Positions 9,430-18,901 of a stretch of DNA of 64,000 nucleotides are shown piece by piece (the stretch's first letter is position 1; every line of letters begins with the position of its first letter). Source of the stretch: Paludibacter sp. (lineage in GTDB: Bacteria > Bacteroidota > Bacteroidia > Bacteroidales > Paludibacteraceae); contig JAQTUE010000014.1 of assembly GCA_028710415.1 (NCBI GenBank), forward strand, positions 62,001-126,000. The letters run 5' to 3'. Both the position numbers and the translations under genes were made by a program. The notes beneath the pieces are model-generated. The model ran no database searches. It saw nothing but the letters and a program-made list of their open reading frames with translations, and was not told where the DNA came from.

Positions 9430-9826
9430 CCACTTTTTTCTTTTTAATTATCTCTTCAGTCAAATAGAAGAAGTAAGTTTCGATACCGAGGTATAATAAA
9501 TAAAATCCAACAAAAACAACAATAAAATCACGTCTTTGTAGTGTTATCACATATAAATAAATCCCTGCCAACAGAACGCAGGCAGCAACCTTTGTCAGTT
9601 TAATAATCATATACAGGTTCACCAGTTTGACTTGGTTCTCTTTTTTATCACGTGTGATAACCTGGATTAATACCAATCCCATGATGTAATAAAAACATGG
9701 AATTACAGGATACCATGGGAAATAACTTTCCGGAAGGAATGATACCAATAATCCATATACACCCCAACCGGTTATTAACATGACCGCAGTCAATATAATG
9801 ACAAGTCGTTTTTTTAGTGATTTCAT
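9422..9826 (-). CDS. Small four-helix membrane protein of the atp operon (AtpI-position)
   Basis: A 134-residue protein with four predicted membrane segments (about residues 8-30, 40-58, 71-92, 101-120) and a charged C-terminus (EEIIKKKKVDE). It sits between atpC and atpB, where Bacteroidota carry an uncharacterised gene, and overlaps atpB by 8 bases. By position it may be a counterpart of AtpI, which assists c-ring assembly or cation supply, but sequence similarity to AtpI is not evident by eye. A role in Fo assembly is inference. Confidence 0.75.
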   Translation of the reverse strand: MKSLKKRLVIILTAVMLITGWGVYGLLVSFLPESYFPWYPVIPCFYYIMGLVLIQVITRDKKENQVKLVNLYMIIKLTKVAACVLLAGIYLYVITLQRRDFIVVFVGFYLLYLGIETYFFYLTEEIIKKKKVDE

Positions 9827-9888
9827 TGGGATTTATATTTATGTTTTAGCCACCAAAATTCCAATAGCTGCTTGTTTAATGCTTTTAT

Positions 9889-10128
9889 CTAAACCAATTC
9901 GAGACAAACGGTCACTACATTTTTGCTTACTTCAGCAAAACCACCCTGTATCATCAATTCCGCCTCTGTTTTATCAGCTATATAACTAATCTTACCTTCT
10001 TTTAAAGACGAAATTAGCGGTGCATGATTTTCCCACACAGTGAAAAGTCCACTCGTACCCGGCAAGGTCACCGAAGTAACTTCACCGGTAAAATATATTT
10101 TCTCAGGGGTTATTATTTCTAATTTCAT
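9889..10128 (-). CDS. atpC: ATP synthase F1 subunit epsilon, short form
   Basis: Only the N-terminal beta-sandwich domain is present (79 residues: [13 protein letters not shown], then [20 protein letters not shown]). The C-terminal inhibitory helical hairpin of E. coli epsilon is missing, as is usual in Bacteroidota. Its start codon overlaps the stop of the upstream ORF6N gene in an ATGA (10125-10128), so epsilon is probably translated by termination-reinitiation from a foreign-looking gene. In most relatives epsilon directly follows atpD. Confidence 0.93.
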   Translation of the reverse strand: MKLEIITPEKIYFTGEVTSVTLPGTSGLFTVWENHAPLISSLKEGKISYIADKTEAELMIQGGFAEVSKNVVTVCLELV

Positions 10129-10712
10129 TTTTCTTTGTTTTTTACAAAGCCTATCGGATTACGTTTTAATGATTCCGATTTATTTTTTGCCATTTCTGTT
10201 AATGCAATATAAATATCATCCATTTCCCTTCGGGTATCTTCACTCAAATCATTGATTGAAGCTAGAGTTTCCTCACCGGAGAGTTCTAATTGTTTTACTC
10301 GTTGTCGAAGTTCATCAATACTTAAGATAATTTCTCGGTTTTGAAGTAAAAACTGTCTTAGTTGAACAAAAGCACGCATTATGGATATATTTACATCAAT
10401 TGCTTGCTGTGATCGTAATATCCCTGAAAGCATTGCCACCCCTTGTTCCGTAAAAGCCATTGGAAGTGTCCCTCCAAAATTATATTCCAATGGTATCACA
10501 TTTTGTGATACCCCCATGGTCAATAGGTAATTAGCTTCTATTTTAGTCAAAATAAACATAAAATCATCAGGAAAACGATTGATATTTCGTTTTACAGCTT
10601 GTTTCAATGCTCTTGTTTCGATGCCATATAAAGTTGACAAATCAAAATCGAGCATCACACGAACTCCTCTGATTTCGTAGATTTTATGTTGAATAACTTC
10701 TATATCAGTCAT
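10125..10712 (-). CDS. ORF6N-domain protein inserted in the atp operon
   Basis: A 195-residue protein whose N-terminal about 85 residues match the ORF6N domain ([27 protein letters not shown], then [10 protein letters not shown]), a presumed DNA-binding module shared by phage antirepressors and chromosomal Bacteroidota proteins. The motif [14 protein letters not shown] and the C-terminal coiled coil (about 115-160) are also typical. It lies 105 bases after atpD and overlaps atpC by 4 bases on the same strand. It has no known role in ATP synthesis, so it is probably a passenger. Identity of the family is clear; the function is unknown. Confidence 0.85.
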   Translation of the reverse strand: MTDIEVIQHKIYEIRGVRVMLDFDLSTLYGIETRALKQAVKRNINRFPDDFMFILTKIEANYLLTMGVSQNVIPLEYNFGGTLPMAFTEQGVAMLSGILRSQQAIDVNISIMRAFVQLRQFLLQNREIILSIDELRQRVKQLELSGEETLASINDLSEDTRREMDDIYIALTEMAKNKSESLKRNPIGFVKNKEK

Positions 10713-10817
10713 AATCCTTCTATTTGTTCCTTAAGGAATGATTATTTCTAACTCTTTATTCGATACTGGTATTAATTTATTTTCATAATTCAATCAACCA
10801 ATCAACTAATCCCCAAA

Positions 10818-12362
<1,545 letters not shown>

Positions 12363-12390
12363 TTAAACTACTGTTTTTCTAAATTCGTCG

Positions 12391-12422
12391 CGAAATTACA
12401 TAAAATTATTGCATTTCACAAA
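12391..12422 (-). promoter_or_regulatory. Putative atp operon promoter
   Basis: On the minus strand TTTG (12419-12422), 20 bases, then TAATTTCG (12391-12398), one mismatch from TAnnTTTG. The leader to atpD would be about 45 nt. It is the best candidate start for the whole operon. Confidence 0.55.
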
Positions 12423-12611
12423 GAAAAATCTTTATTAAACTCGAATATTGCCTTTTTAAAAGACATTTTTCAATAAAGAAAATTAATTATCTTTTTTCTG
12501 GTTTTTTATTCACTCCCAACTGTTAAAGGTCTAATGATTTGATATCTGAAGGCATTATTTGCATTCTAAAGTCTATCGCTCCTTATAGCACGGGTGATTA
12601 TGAACTAATTT

Positions 12612-14399
12612 TTAATCCAGTTTTAATACTTCCAAAAACGCTTTTTGCGGAACTTCCACATTCCCGATTTGTTTCATACGTTTCTTCCCTTTTTTCTGTT
12701 TCTCGAGCAATTTACGCTTGCGACTGATATCACCCCCGTAACATTTAGCAGTAACATCTTTTCGAACAGCTTTAATTGTTTCACGGGATATGATTTTTGC
12801 TCCAATAGCTGCCTGCACGGCTATGTCAAACTGCTGGCGAGGTATCAGCTCTTTTAGTTTTTCGCACATGCGTTTTCCCAAAGGAATGGCATTATCCACG
12901 TGGATTAAACACGAAAGTGCATCCACAGGTTCACCGTTTAGAAGAATATCCAGCCTGATTAACTTAGACGGACGAAATCCGTTCAGGTGGTAATCAAACG
13001 AAGCATATCCTTTCGAAATGCTCTTCAGCCTGTCGTAGAAGTCAAATACAATCTCACCCAAAGGCAGGTCGTAGATCAGTTCCATGCGGTTGCCCGAAAT
13101 ATAATTTTGTTTCACCAGTTCACCGCGTTTGCCAAGGCAAAGCGTCATGATCTGGCCGATATAATCAGTGCGGGTAATGATCGAAGCCCGGATATACGGT
13201 TCTTCAATACGGTCAATGGCCATAATGTCCGGCAATCCGGATGGATTATGCACTTCAATCAGATCACCTTTGTTGGTGTACACCTTGTAGGAAACGTTGG
13301 GCACGGTAGTGATGACATTCATGTCAAATTCCCGTTCCAGTCGTTCTTGTATGATTTCCATGTGCAGCATACCCAGGAATCCGCAACGGAACCCAAAACC
13401 TAAAGCCACAGACGATTCTGCTTCGAAGGTCAGGGAGGCATCATTGAGTTGCAATTTTTCTATCGAAGAGCGTAAGTCTTCAAAATCTTCTGTCTCGATA
13501 GGGTAGAGCCCCGCAAATACCATTGGTTTAACTTCCTGGAATCCTTCAATGATTTTTGGACAGGGACGTTTAACATGAGTAATGGTATCACCCACTTTTA
13601 CTTCTTTGGAAGTTTTTACCCCTGAAATGATATACCCAACATTGCCTGCACTGAGAGTCTGTTTGGGTGACATTTCAAGTTTCAGAACACCAATTTCGTC
13701 TGCTGTATATTCTTTTTCAGTATTTACAAATTTAACCAGGTCGCCTTTGTTGATAGTCCCGTTTACAATTTTAAAATAAGCTATAATGCCGCGGAATGAG
13801 TTGAATACCGAGTCGAATATAAGGCATTGTAACGGTGCTTCCGGATCACCTTTTGGTGCCGGAATGCGTTCGATCACTGCGCGTAGAATATCTTCCACAC
13901 CCATGCCGGTCTTGCCGCTGGCCCGGATGATCTCCTCCGGTTTGCAACCTATGAGTTCAACAATCTGGTCCTCTACTTCTTCCGGCATGGCATTGTCCAT
14001 GTCCATTTTATTCATGATTGGGATAATCTCCAAATCATGTTCTATGGCCATATACAAATTTGAGATGGTTTGTGCCTGTATGCCTTGTGTTGCATCCACG
14101 ATGAGTAATGCTCCTTCACAGGCAGCTATGGAACGCGATACTTCGTATGAAAAATCGACATGTCCCGGAGTATCTATCAGGTTTAAAACGTATTGTTCAC
14201 CCCCGAATTTAAAGTCCATTTGTATTGCATGGCTCTTGATGGTAATGCCACGTTCGCGCTCCAGGTCCATATTGTCGAGTACCTGTGCCTGTAAGTCTTT
14301 TCCGGCAACCGTATTGGTAAATTCCAGTAAACGGTCGGCCAAAGTACTTTTTCCATGATCGATGTGAGCAATGATGCAGAAATTGCGGATTCTATTCAT
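12612..14399 (-). CDS. lepA: Elongation factor 4 (LepA)
   Basis: Ribosome-associated GTPase proposed to act in back-translocation or initiation/30S biogenesis. The 595-residue protein has the G1 motif [10 protein letters not shown]3 DTPGH, G4 NKMD, and the LepA-specific C-terminal domain ending around [18 protein letters not shown]. Length is the usual about 600. It is transcribed on its own from a -7 box at 14431-14438. The 270 bases between its end and atpD hold only the atp promoter. Confidence 0.97.
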   Translation of the reverse strand: MNRIRNFCIIAHIDHGKSTLADRLLEFTNTVAGKDLQAQVLDNMDLERERGITIKSHAIQMDFKFGGEQYVLNLIDTPGHVDFSYEVSRSIAACEGALLIVDATQGIQAQTISNLYMAIEHDLEIIPIMNKMDMDNAMPEEVEDQIVELIGCKPEEIIRASGKTGMGVEDILRAVIERIPAPKGDPEAPLQCLIFDSVFNSFRGIIAYFKIVNGTINKGDLVKFVNTEKEYTADEIGVLKLEMSPKQTLSAGNVGYIISGVKTSKEVKVGDTITHVKRPCPKIIEGFQEVKPMVFAGLYPIETEDFEDLRSSIEKLQLNDASLTFEAESSVALGFGFRCGFLGMLHMEIIQERLEREFDMNVITTVPNVSYKVYTNKGDLIEVHNPSGLPDIMAIDRIEEPYIRASIITRTDYIGQIMTLCLGKRGELVKQNYISGNRMELIYDLPLGEIVFDFYDRLKSISKGYASFDYHLNGFRPSKLIRLDILLNGEPVDALSCLIHVDNAIPLGKRMCEKLKELIPRQQFDIAVQAAIGAKIISRETIKAVRKDVTAKCYGGDISRKRKLLEKQKKGKKRMKQIGNVEVPQKAFLEVLKLD

Positions 14400-14430
14400 T
14401 CGTAATTTTCTTCAATTTTATGTTGGTTTG

Positions 14431-14438
14431 CAAAAATA
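14431..14438 (-). promoter_or_regulatory. Putative lepA promoter -7 box
   Basis: Minus-strand TATTTTTG, matching TAnnTTTG, about 30 bases before the lepA start codon. Confidence 0.55.
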
Positions 14439-14563
14439 CAAAAAAAACATGAATAATGAATTGTCAATAGTATGTCCTGAAGTATGAATTAAGTATTGTT
14501 TATTGTTTTTCAACACTTTGTGGATTTTGCATTTCAAAATTCAAAATTGTGATTTAGATGATG

Positions 14564-14571
14564 TACTTTTG
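14564..14571 (+). promoter_or_regulatory. Putative promoter -7 box for the propeller lipoprotein
   Basis: TACTTTTG matches TAnnTTTG and lies about 75 bases upstream of the ATG at 14647. No convincing -33 element at normal spacing is seen. Confidence 0.45.
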
Positions 14572-14646
14572 TACAGTATTTGCTGTCTCAAGTTTTTGTG
14601 TCTTTTATATTGCTATTGTGGTGAAATGTTTATTGGCTTTTAATTT

Positions 14647-15747
14647 ATGGAAATGAAAACCCTGTTTAAATATATTTTCCTTTTTCCTTTAGTTGCTCTG
14701 TTAGCTGGTTGTGATGATATGAAAGATGTCCCTACGCCTGTTGATTTGCCTGCTACTCCCGGTGAAACAGGGAAAATGTATGTCCTTTCCGAAGGCCTGT
14801 TCAATATGAATAACAGCATGCTGAGCCTTGTGAGCTTTGAAAACCGGACTATTAATCATGACTTCTTCCTGTCGCAGAATAACCGTGGACTGGGTGATAC
14901 AGGGAATGATATGAAACTCTATGGCAGCAAACTGTGGATTGTGGTCAACGTTTCCTCCCAGGTGGAAGTGCTGGATGCAAAATCAGGCATTTCAATCAAG
15001 CGCATTCCTTTTTTCAATGCAGGTGGGGTGGCTCGTCAATCGCGTTACATTGCTTTTTACGGCTCTAAAGCTTATGTTTGTTCTTTCGACGGTACAGTCG
15101 CACGCATTGATACGACTTTAATGGCTATTGAAGCAATTACAACTGTCGGTCGTAACCCTGATGGTATCACGGCTGTAAATGGAAAGCTGTATGTTTCCAA
15201 TTCAGGAGGCCTGGATATCCCGAATTATGATAATACGGTTTCTGTGATCGATTTGGCTTCGTTTAAAGAGATAAAAAAGATTTTGGTAGGTATGAATCCT
15301 TTTAAACTGCAATCCGACAACCAGGGTGATGTATATGTGGTTTCAAGGGGAAATAACAGTACCATCAAGAGTACCTGGAGCAGAATCAGCAGTCAGACGG
15401 ATGAAGTGGTTCAGACTTTTGATAACCTGCCGGTGGTAAATTTTACTATCCACAACGATACGGCTTATCTCTATAATTTCGATTATGTGAAAAACACCTA
15501 TTGGGTAAAGACCTTCGATTGCAAATCAGAACAACTGATCTCCGATAACTTCATTACTGATTCTACTCTCCTTGAACGTCCGTTTAGCATCACAGTAAAT
15601 CCAACAAACGGGAATGTCTACCTTACCGATGCAAGGAACTACACTATCAAAGGTGATCTGTTATGTTTTAATCGGAAAGGCAAGCTGCTGTATAAAATTA
15701 CAAGTATTGGATTAAATCCGAATTCAGTGGTAGTAATGAACCCCTAA
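14647..15747 (+). CDS. YncE/DUF5074-like beta-propeller lipoprotein
   Basis: A 366-residue exported lipoprotein: signal peptide then lipobox LLAGC (Cys about residue 22). The rest is a seven-bladed YVTN-like propeller with repeated units such as YGSKLWIVVNVSSQVEVLDA and NGKLYVSNSGG. Related surface propellers in Bacteroides (BtuG) bind corrinoids beside a TonB receptor, but there is no TonB gene or obvious cobalamin riboswitch here, so the ligand is unknown. The stop codon lies inside a CCCCTAACCCCTAAAGGGG palindrome, so the gene end abuts a repeat. An internal ATG at codon 3 is an equally possible start. Confidence 0.8.
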   Translation: MEMKTLFKYIFLFPLVALLAGCDDMKDVPTPVDLPATPGETGKMYVLSEGLFNMNNSMLSLVSFENRTINHDFFLSQNNRGLGDTGNDMKLYGSKLWIVVNVSSQVEVLDAKSGISIKRIPFFNAGGVARQSRYIAFYGSKAYVCSFDGTVARIDTTLMAIEAITTVGRNPDGITAVNGKLYVSNSGGLDIPNYDNTVSVIDLASFKEIKKILVGMNPFKLQSDNQGDVYVVSRGNNSTIKSTWSRISSQTDEVVQTFDNLPVVNFTIHNDTAYLYNFDYVKNTYWVKTFDCKSEQLISDNFITDSTLLERPFSITVNPTNGNVYLTDARNYTIKGDLLCFNRKGKLLYKITSIGLNPNSVVVMNP

Positions 15748-15862
15748 CCCCTAAAGGGGAACTGAGTTAGTATTGGCTATATTATTTCCTACATCTGGAT
15801 ATGTCGGTTTACAGAGGTCTTTCTTCTCTTATATTATCCCCCTTTAGGGGTTAGAGGTTCTT
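15741..15862. repeat. CCCCTAAAGGGG palindromes 3' of the lipoprotein and of the DUF559 gene
   Basis: CCCCTAACCCCTAAAGGGG at 15741-15759 contains the stop codon of the lipoprotein gene. Its inverse (CCCCCTTTAGGGGTTAGAGG) at 15839-15858 contains the stop codon of the DUF559 gene. About 80 bases separate the two, without a gene. Further copies lie at 16232-16300 and 16384-16442. Confidence 0.85.
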
Positions 15863-16222
15863 CTCTCTTTCTCTTATAACCTCTTCAATTTCTTTCAATG
15901 TATTTTCAATATTAAACAATACCTGTTCATTCGTGAATCGAATTACTTTAAGACCTAAATCTTCTAATTCATGTTCCCGTTCTTGATCATACTTGTATTG
16001 TTCCGGAATATCATGATAACCACCATCAACCTCTATAATAAGTTTTACTTTATGGCAGTAAAAATCAGCTATAAAATAAAGAATGGGATGTTGTCGTTTG
16101 AATCGTACTTTTAAATGTTTTAAATTGGCTAATTGGATCCATAAATATTCTTCGGCTTCAGTCTGATTATCCCTGAGTTTTCTGGCTAATTCAAAAAGTA
16201 TGGGCAACGCACCATAAAACAT
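15851..16222 (-). CDS. DUF559-family endonuclease-like protein
   Basis: A 123-residue protein starting MFYGALPILFELARKLRDN, with the DUF559 (Vsr/very-short-patch-repair-like PD-(D/E)XK) core: RFKRQHPILYFIADFYC then KLIIEVDGGYHD and LEDLGLKVIRFTNEQV. The acidic residues in ADF and EVDG are the expected catalytic positions. The frame stays open upstream to an ATG at 16319-16321, but those 33 codons are translated palindromic repeat (LGVGGSLSLGVGGS), so the shorter start is preferred. The gene is flanked by CCCCTAAAGGGG repeats and its own stop lies inside one. Function is unproven. Confidence 0.8.
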   Translation of the reverse strand: MFYGALPILFELARKLRDNQTEAEEYLWIQLANLKHLKVRFKRQHPILYFIADFYCHKVKLIIEVDGGYHDIPEQYKYDQEREHELEDLGLKVIRFTNEQVLFNIENTLKEIEEVIREREKNL

Positions 16223-16231
16223 TTTTAAAGA

Positions 16232-16300
16232 ACCCCCAACCCCTAAGGATAAAGAACCTCCAACCCCTAAAGGGTAGTTTGAGTTATCCTCCTTTAGTAT
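16232..16300. repeat. CCCCTAAAGGGG-type repeats 5' of the DUF559 gene
   Basis: Two AACCCCTAA-containing units (around 16238 and 16263) followed by a CTCCTTTAG half unit near 16290. Degenerate copies of the palindrome at 15741. Confidence 0.75.
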
Positions 16301-16383
16301 GTTTTTCTTGTCAGTTGCCATGTTTGAAAATTCCGTTACTATTCCGGTTTCCTTTTTATACCACGTTTTCTTTCTTTTCTTGT

Positions 16384-16442
16384 TCCCCTTTAGGGGCTAG
16401 GGGTTCTCTTCTCTTCCTCCCCTTTAGGGGTCGGGGGTTCTT
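16384..16442. repeat. Double CCCCTTTAGGGG palindrome after the antiporter gene
   Basis: Two copies of CCCCTTTAGGGG in tandem (about 16385 and 16420), each followed by a GGGGTTCT tail. The array ends 2 bases from the antiporter stop codon and could act as its terminator. Confidence 0.85.
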
Positions 16443-16444
16443 TC

Positions 16445-17929
16445 TTATATCCCCAGCTGCCTGTAAGTCTCTTTCAATCCCTCTTCATCATCCGTAATCA
16501 CCAATACGGAATCACCCACTTCCAACTGCGTATTGCCGCGTGGAATAAAGTACCGCTCATTGCGTTTTACCATTACAACCAGGGTTCGGTCAGGCAATGA
16601 AATATCCATAATACGTTTCCCTCGGCTCAGCATTTCTGATTGTACGGTAATCTCGCTCATGGCTGATTTTATCTCGTCCGAGAACTCAACATCAAATTCC
16701 TTCAACTTTGTTGTCCTTACCCTGGGGAGTGCCAGTTTCAGGAAATGTGCCATGGCCGAAACGGTTGTCCCCTGAATCATGAGCGAAAGGATAGTGATGA
16801 AAAACACGATATTGAACATGGTCTTGGCGTGGGGGAGGGCGCTGATCCATGGATAGGTAGCAAAAATAATGGGCACGGCACCACGTAATCCAACCCAGGA
16901 AGTGAAGAATTTAGCCCGTAGTGTCATCTTTTTAAATGGGGCCAGCGAGAGCAGTACTGCCAGGGGCCTGGATACAATGATCATAAAGAGCCCTACCAAT
17001 ATGCCTACTCCGGCAATAGGCAATAGTTCCTTTGGATTCACCAGCAATCCCAGTGTCAGAAACATGACAATCTGGAACAACCAGGACAACCCGTTAAAGA
17101 ACTTCATCGAACTTCGTTTGTGTACAAACCGTTGGTTGCCCATGAGCAGCCCGCCTGCATACACCGCCAGGTATCCGTTTCCGCCAATGAAACTTGTAAA
17201 TCCATACAGAAAAAACATTACGGCCAACAGCATGACCGAATACAAGGCATCATTGTCCAGGTTGATTTTATTGATAAACCGTACTGCCACTTTTCCGAGC
17301 AGGTACCCGGACAGCGATCCCAGAATAAGTTGTTTCAGGAATTCAAAAACAACTTCCCAACCGCTTATATCAGGCGTTTTGAGCATTTGAATCAATAGGA
17401 TGGTTAACAGAAAAGCCATGGGGTCATTACTGCCACTTTCCAGCTCCAACAACGGTCTGATGTTCTCTTTGAGCGATAGCCCACGGGAACGTAGGATGGA
17501 GAATACTGATGCCGAATCTGTGGACGACAGGATACTTGCTAATAGCAGCGACTGTAGAAATGTAAAAGCAACTGTTTGCAGGACGTTATTGGTAAGCCAG
17601 TAGATAAACAGTGCTGTCACTAATGCCGTTAATAGTACGCCCAGGGTAGCCAGCACAATACCGTGTCCGACTATTGGCTTAATTTCCGAAAATTGAGTAT
17701 CCATACCCCCTGAGAACAGGATAATACTCAACGCCATTACTCCAATATACTGTGTGATCCGGGGTGAACTGAATTGTAGTCCGAGGCCATCACTGCCTGC
17801 AACAATCCCGATCATTAAGAAGAGCAGAAGGGTTGGCACACCATACTTAGAGCCTGTCTTGCCAATCAGCAGGCTTATGAATAATAGTATGGAGGCTATC
17901 AGCAGGAAGAGTTCGATCGATAAATTCAT
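16445..17929 (-). CDS. NhaP2/CvrA-type potassium/proton antiporter
   Basis: A 494-residue CPA1-family exchanger: about 12 membrane helices (residues 1-390) with the acidic core motif ESGSNDP, then a cytosolic TrkA-C/RCK_C domain (about 410-494; LPDRTLVVMVKRNERYFIPRG, then LEVGDSVLVITDDEEGL). This helix-plus-TrkA_C arrangement is characteristic of NhaP2-like K+(Na+)/H+ antiporters that relieve cytoplasmic K+ or pH stress. It is monocistronic, with a double palindrome at its 3' end. The ion is inferred from the family. Confidence 0.9.
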   Translation of the reverse strand: MNLSIELFLLIASILLFISLLIGKTGSKYGVPTLLLFLMIGIVAGSDGLGLQFSSPRITQYIGVMALSIILFSGGMDTQFSEIKPIVGHGIVLATLGVLLTALVTALFIYWLTNNVLQTVAFTFLQSLLLASILSSTDSASVFSILRSRGLSLKENIRPLLELESGSNDPMAFLLTILLIQMLKTPDISGWEVVFEFLKQLILGSLSGYLLGKVAVRFINKINLDNDALYSVMLLAVMFFLYGFTSFIGGNGYLAVYAGGLLMGNQRFVHKRSSMKFFNGLSWLFQIVMFLTLGLLVNPKELLPIAGVGILVGLFMIIVSRPLAVLLSLAPFKKMTLRAKFFTSWVGLRGAVPIIFATYPWISALPHAKTMFNIVFFITILSLMIQGTTVSAMAHFLKLALPRVRTTKLKEFDVEFSDEIKSAMSEITVQSEMLSRGKRIMDISLPDRTLVVMVKRNERYFIPRGNTQLEVGDSVLVITDDEEGLKETYRQLGI

Positions 17930-18077
17930 TCTCAGTGTTTAGGTTCTACGATTCAATAAATATTTTTTTGAATTTTACAAAAATAGCTATTTCCAACAAA
18001 TAGACCAAGTTAAAGTGGATAAAAAACCAAAACCTTCCATTGCCTCCTGTTTTTTTTACTTTTTTTCGTCCGGGGGT

Positions 18078-18107
18078 TTTGTAGAATCAAAAAAAGCCGT
18101 ATATTTG
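18078..18107 (+). promoter_or_regulatory. Putative tRNA-Phe promoter
   Basis: TTTG at 18078-18081, 18 bases, then a perfect -7 box TATATTTG at 18100-18107, 17 bases upstream of the mature tRNA. Confidence 0.7.
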
Positions 18108-18124
18108 CACCCGCTAAGCCGAAA

Positions 18125-18197
18125 GGTACCATAGCTCAGTTGGTAGAGCAAAGGACTGAAAATCCTTGTGTCCCCGGTTCGATTCCTGGTGGTACCA
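18125..18197 (+). tRNA. tRNA-Phe (GAA)
   Basis: A 73-nt cloverleaf. The acceptor stem GGTACCA pairs with TGGTACC (18190-18196), with discriminator A at 18197. The D-arm is GCTCAGTTGGTAGAGC, the anticodon stem-loop AAGGA-CTGAAAA-TCCTT gives anticodon GAA, and the T-arm contains GGTTCGATTCC. The CCA end is not encoded. It has its own promoter and terminator. Confidence 0.96.
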
Positions 18198-18202
18198 CAG
18201 CA

Positions 18203-18241
18203 AAAAAGACTGTTACATGAAAATGTGACTGTCTTTTTTTT
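18203..18241 (+). terminator. Terminator after tRNA-Phe
   Basis: A/T-flanked hairpin (AAAAAGACTGTTACAT, loop GAAA, ATGTGACTGTCTTTTT) with two mismatches, followed by a long T run. Confidence 0.8.
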
Positions 18242-18271
18242 TAGGTGTTAAAGGATTTCCCTCAACAGGGA

Positions 18272-18826
18272 TTAATATTTTGAATCTGTTACATACCTAC
18301 TGTATTCTTCAATTTTTAATTCCAATCGTTTTTCCAGGTATTCGTTTGTTCCTCTCAACTCCTTCAGAATAAGTTCTGCTTCGTCCAGATAGTTTAGTTT
18401 CTTTTCATTTGTCCAGGATAATGGCGGTTTTTGCAGATTTGTTATTCTGTCTGCAAGCTTAACGGCACGCACTTCGGATACACTGGTTTTGAGGCGTTGC
18501 AGGCTATCAATTATCTGCTCGTCTTTGGGCAAACTCGTATTCTTGGTGAGTGCCTCTACTCCGGCTGTAACTTCTATCCCGAATTCGGTTGAAAGTTCTT
18601 CTGCGGTAACTGTAGTATCCTCAAGGACATCATGAAGTAAAGCCACCTGTATGGCGAATTCTGTGTTGAAATTCTTGGTGTGAGAAGCTGCAACCAGTAT
18701 TTCCATAGCAACATTACTCAAATGTACGGCATACGGTATGATGCTATCGGGCAAAGTTTGATTCAACACTGCGTGTTTCTCTGCAGCGTATCGAATGGCT
18801 ATTTGATAGATATCCTGGATTTCCAT
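18272..18826 (-). CDS. HD-domain hydrolase of the SpoT/MESH1 type
   Basis: A 184-residue single-domain HD phosphohydrolase. It contains H35 (PYAVHLSNVA), the HD pair H65-D66 followed by E69-D70 (LLHDVLEDT), and D at VKLADRITNL, the layout of the SpoT hydrolase domain. No synthetase, TGS or ACT domain is present, so it resembles a small alarmone hydrolase (MESH1-like) removing the 3' pyrophosphate of (p)ppGpp; that substrate is inferred. The ATG at codon 12 of the longer open frame is preferred because it begins the conserved helix (MEIQDIYQIAIRYA). Confidence 0.82.
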   Translation of the reverse strand: MEIQDIYQIAIRYAAEKHAVLNQTLPDSIIPYAVHLSNVAMEILVAASHTKNFNTEFAIQVALLHDVLEDTTVTAEELSTEFGIEVTAGVEALTKNTSLPKDEQIIDSLQRLKTSVSEVRAVKLADRITNLQKPPLSWTNEKKLNYLDEAELILKELRGTNEYLEKRLELKIEEYSRYVTDSKY

Positions 18827-18901
18827 GTTATTTGAATGATGTGTTTTGAATGTGTACACGCTTTACAAATCGTCACTTAATACATATTGAACTATACTCC
18901 C

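Noticed and set aside
14400..14646. Possible cobalamin riboswitch upstream of the BtuG-like propeller gene
   Set aside because: No B12-box-like conserved core and no TonB receptor next to it.
18125..18197. tRNA-Phe as an integration (att) site of an island
   Set aside because: No integrase nearby and no direct repeat of the tRNA 3' end found downstream in the window.
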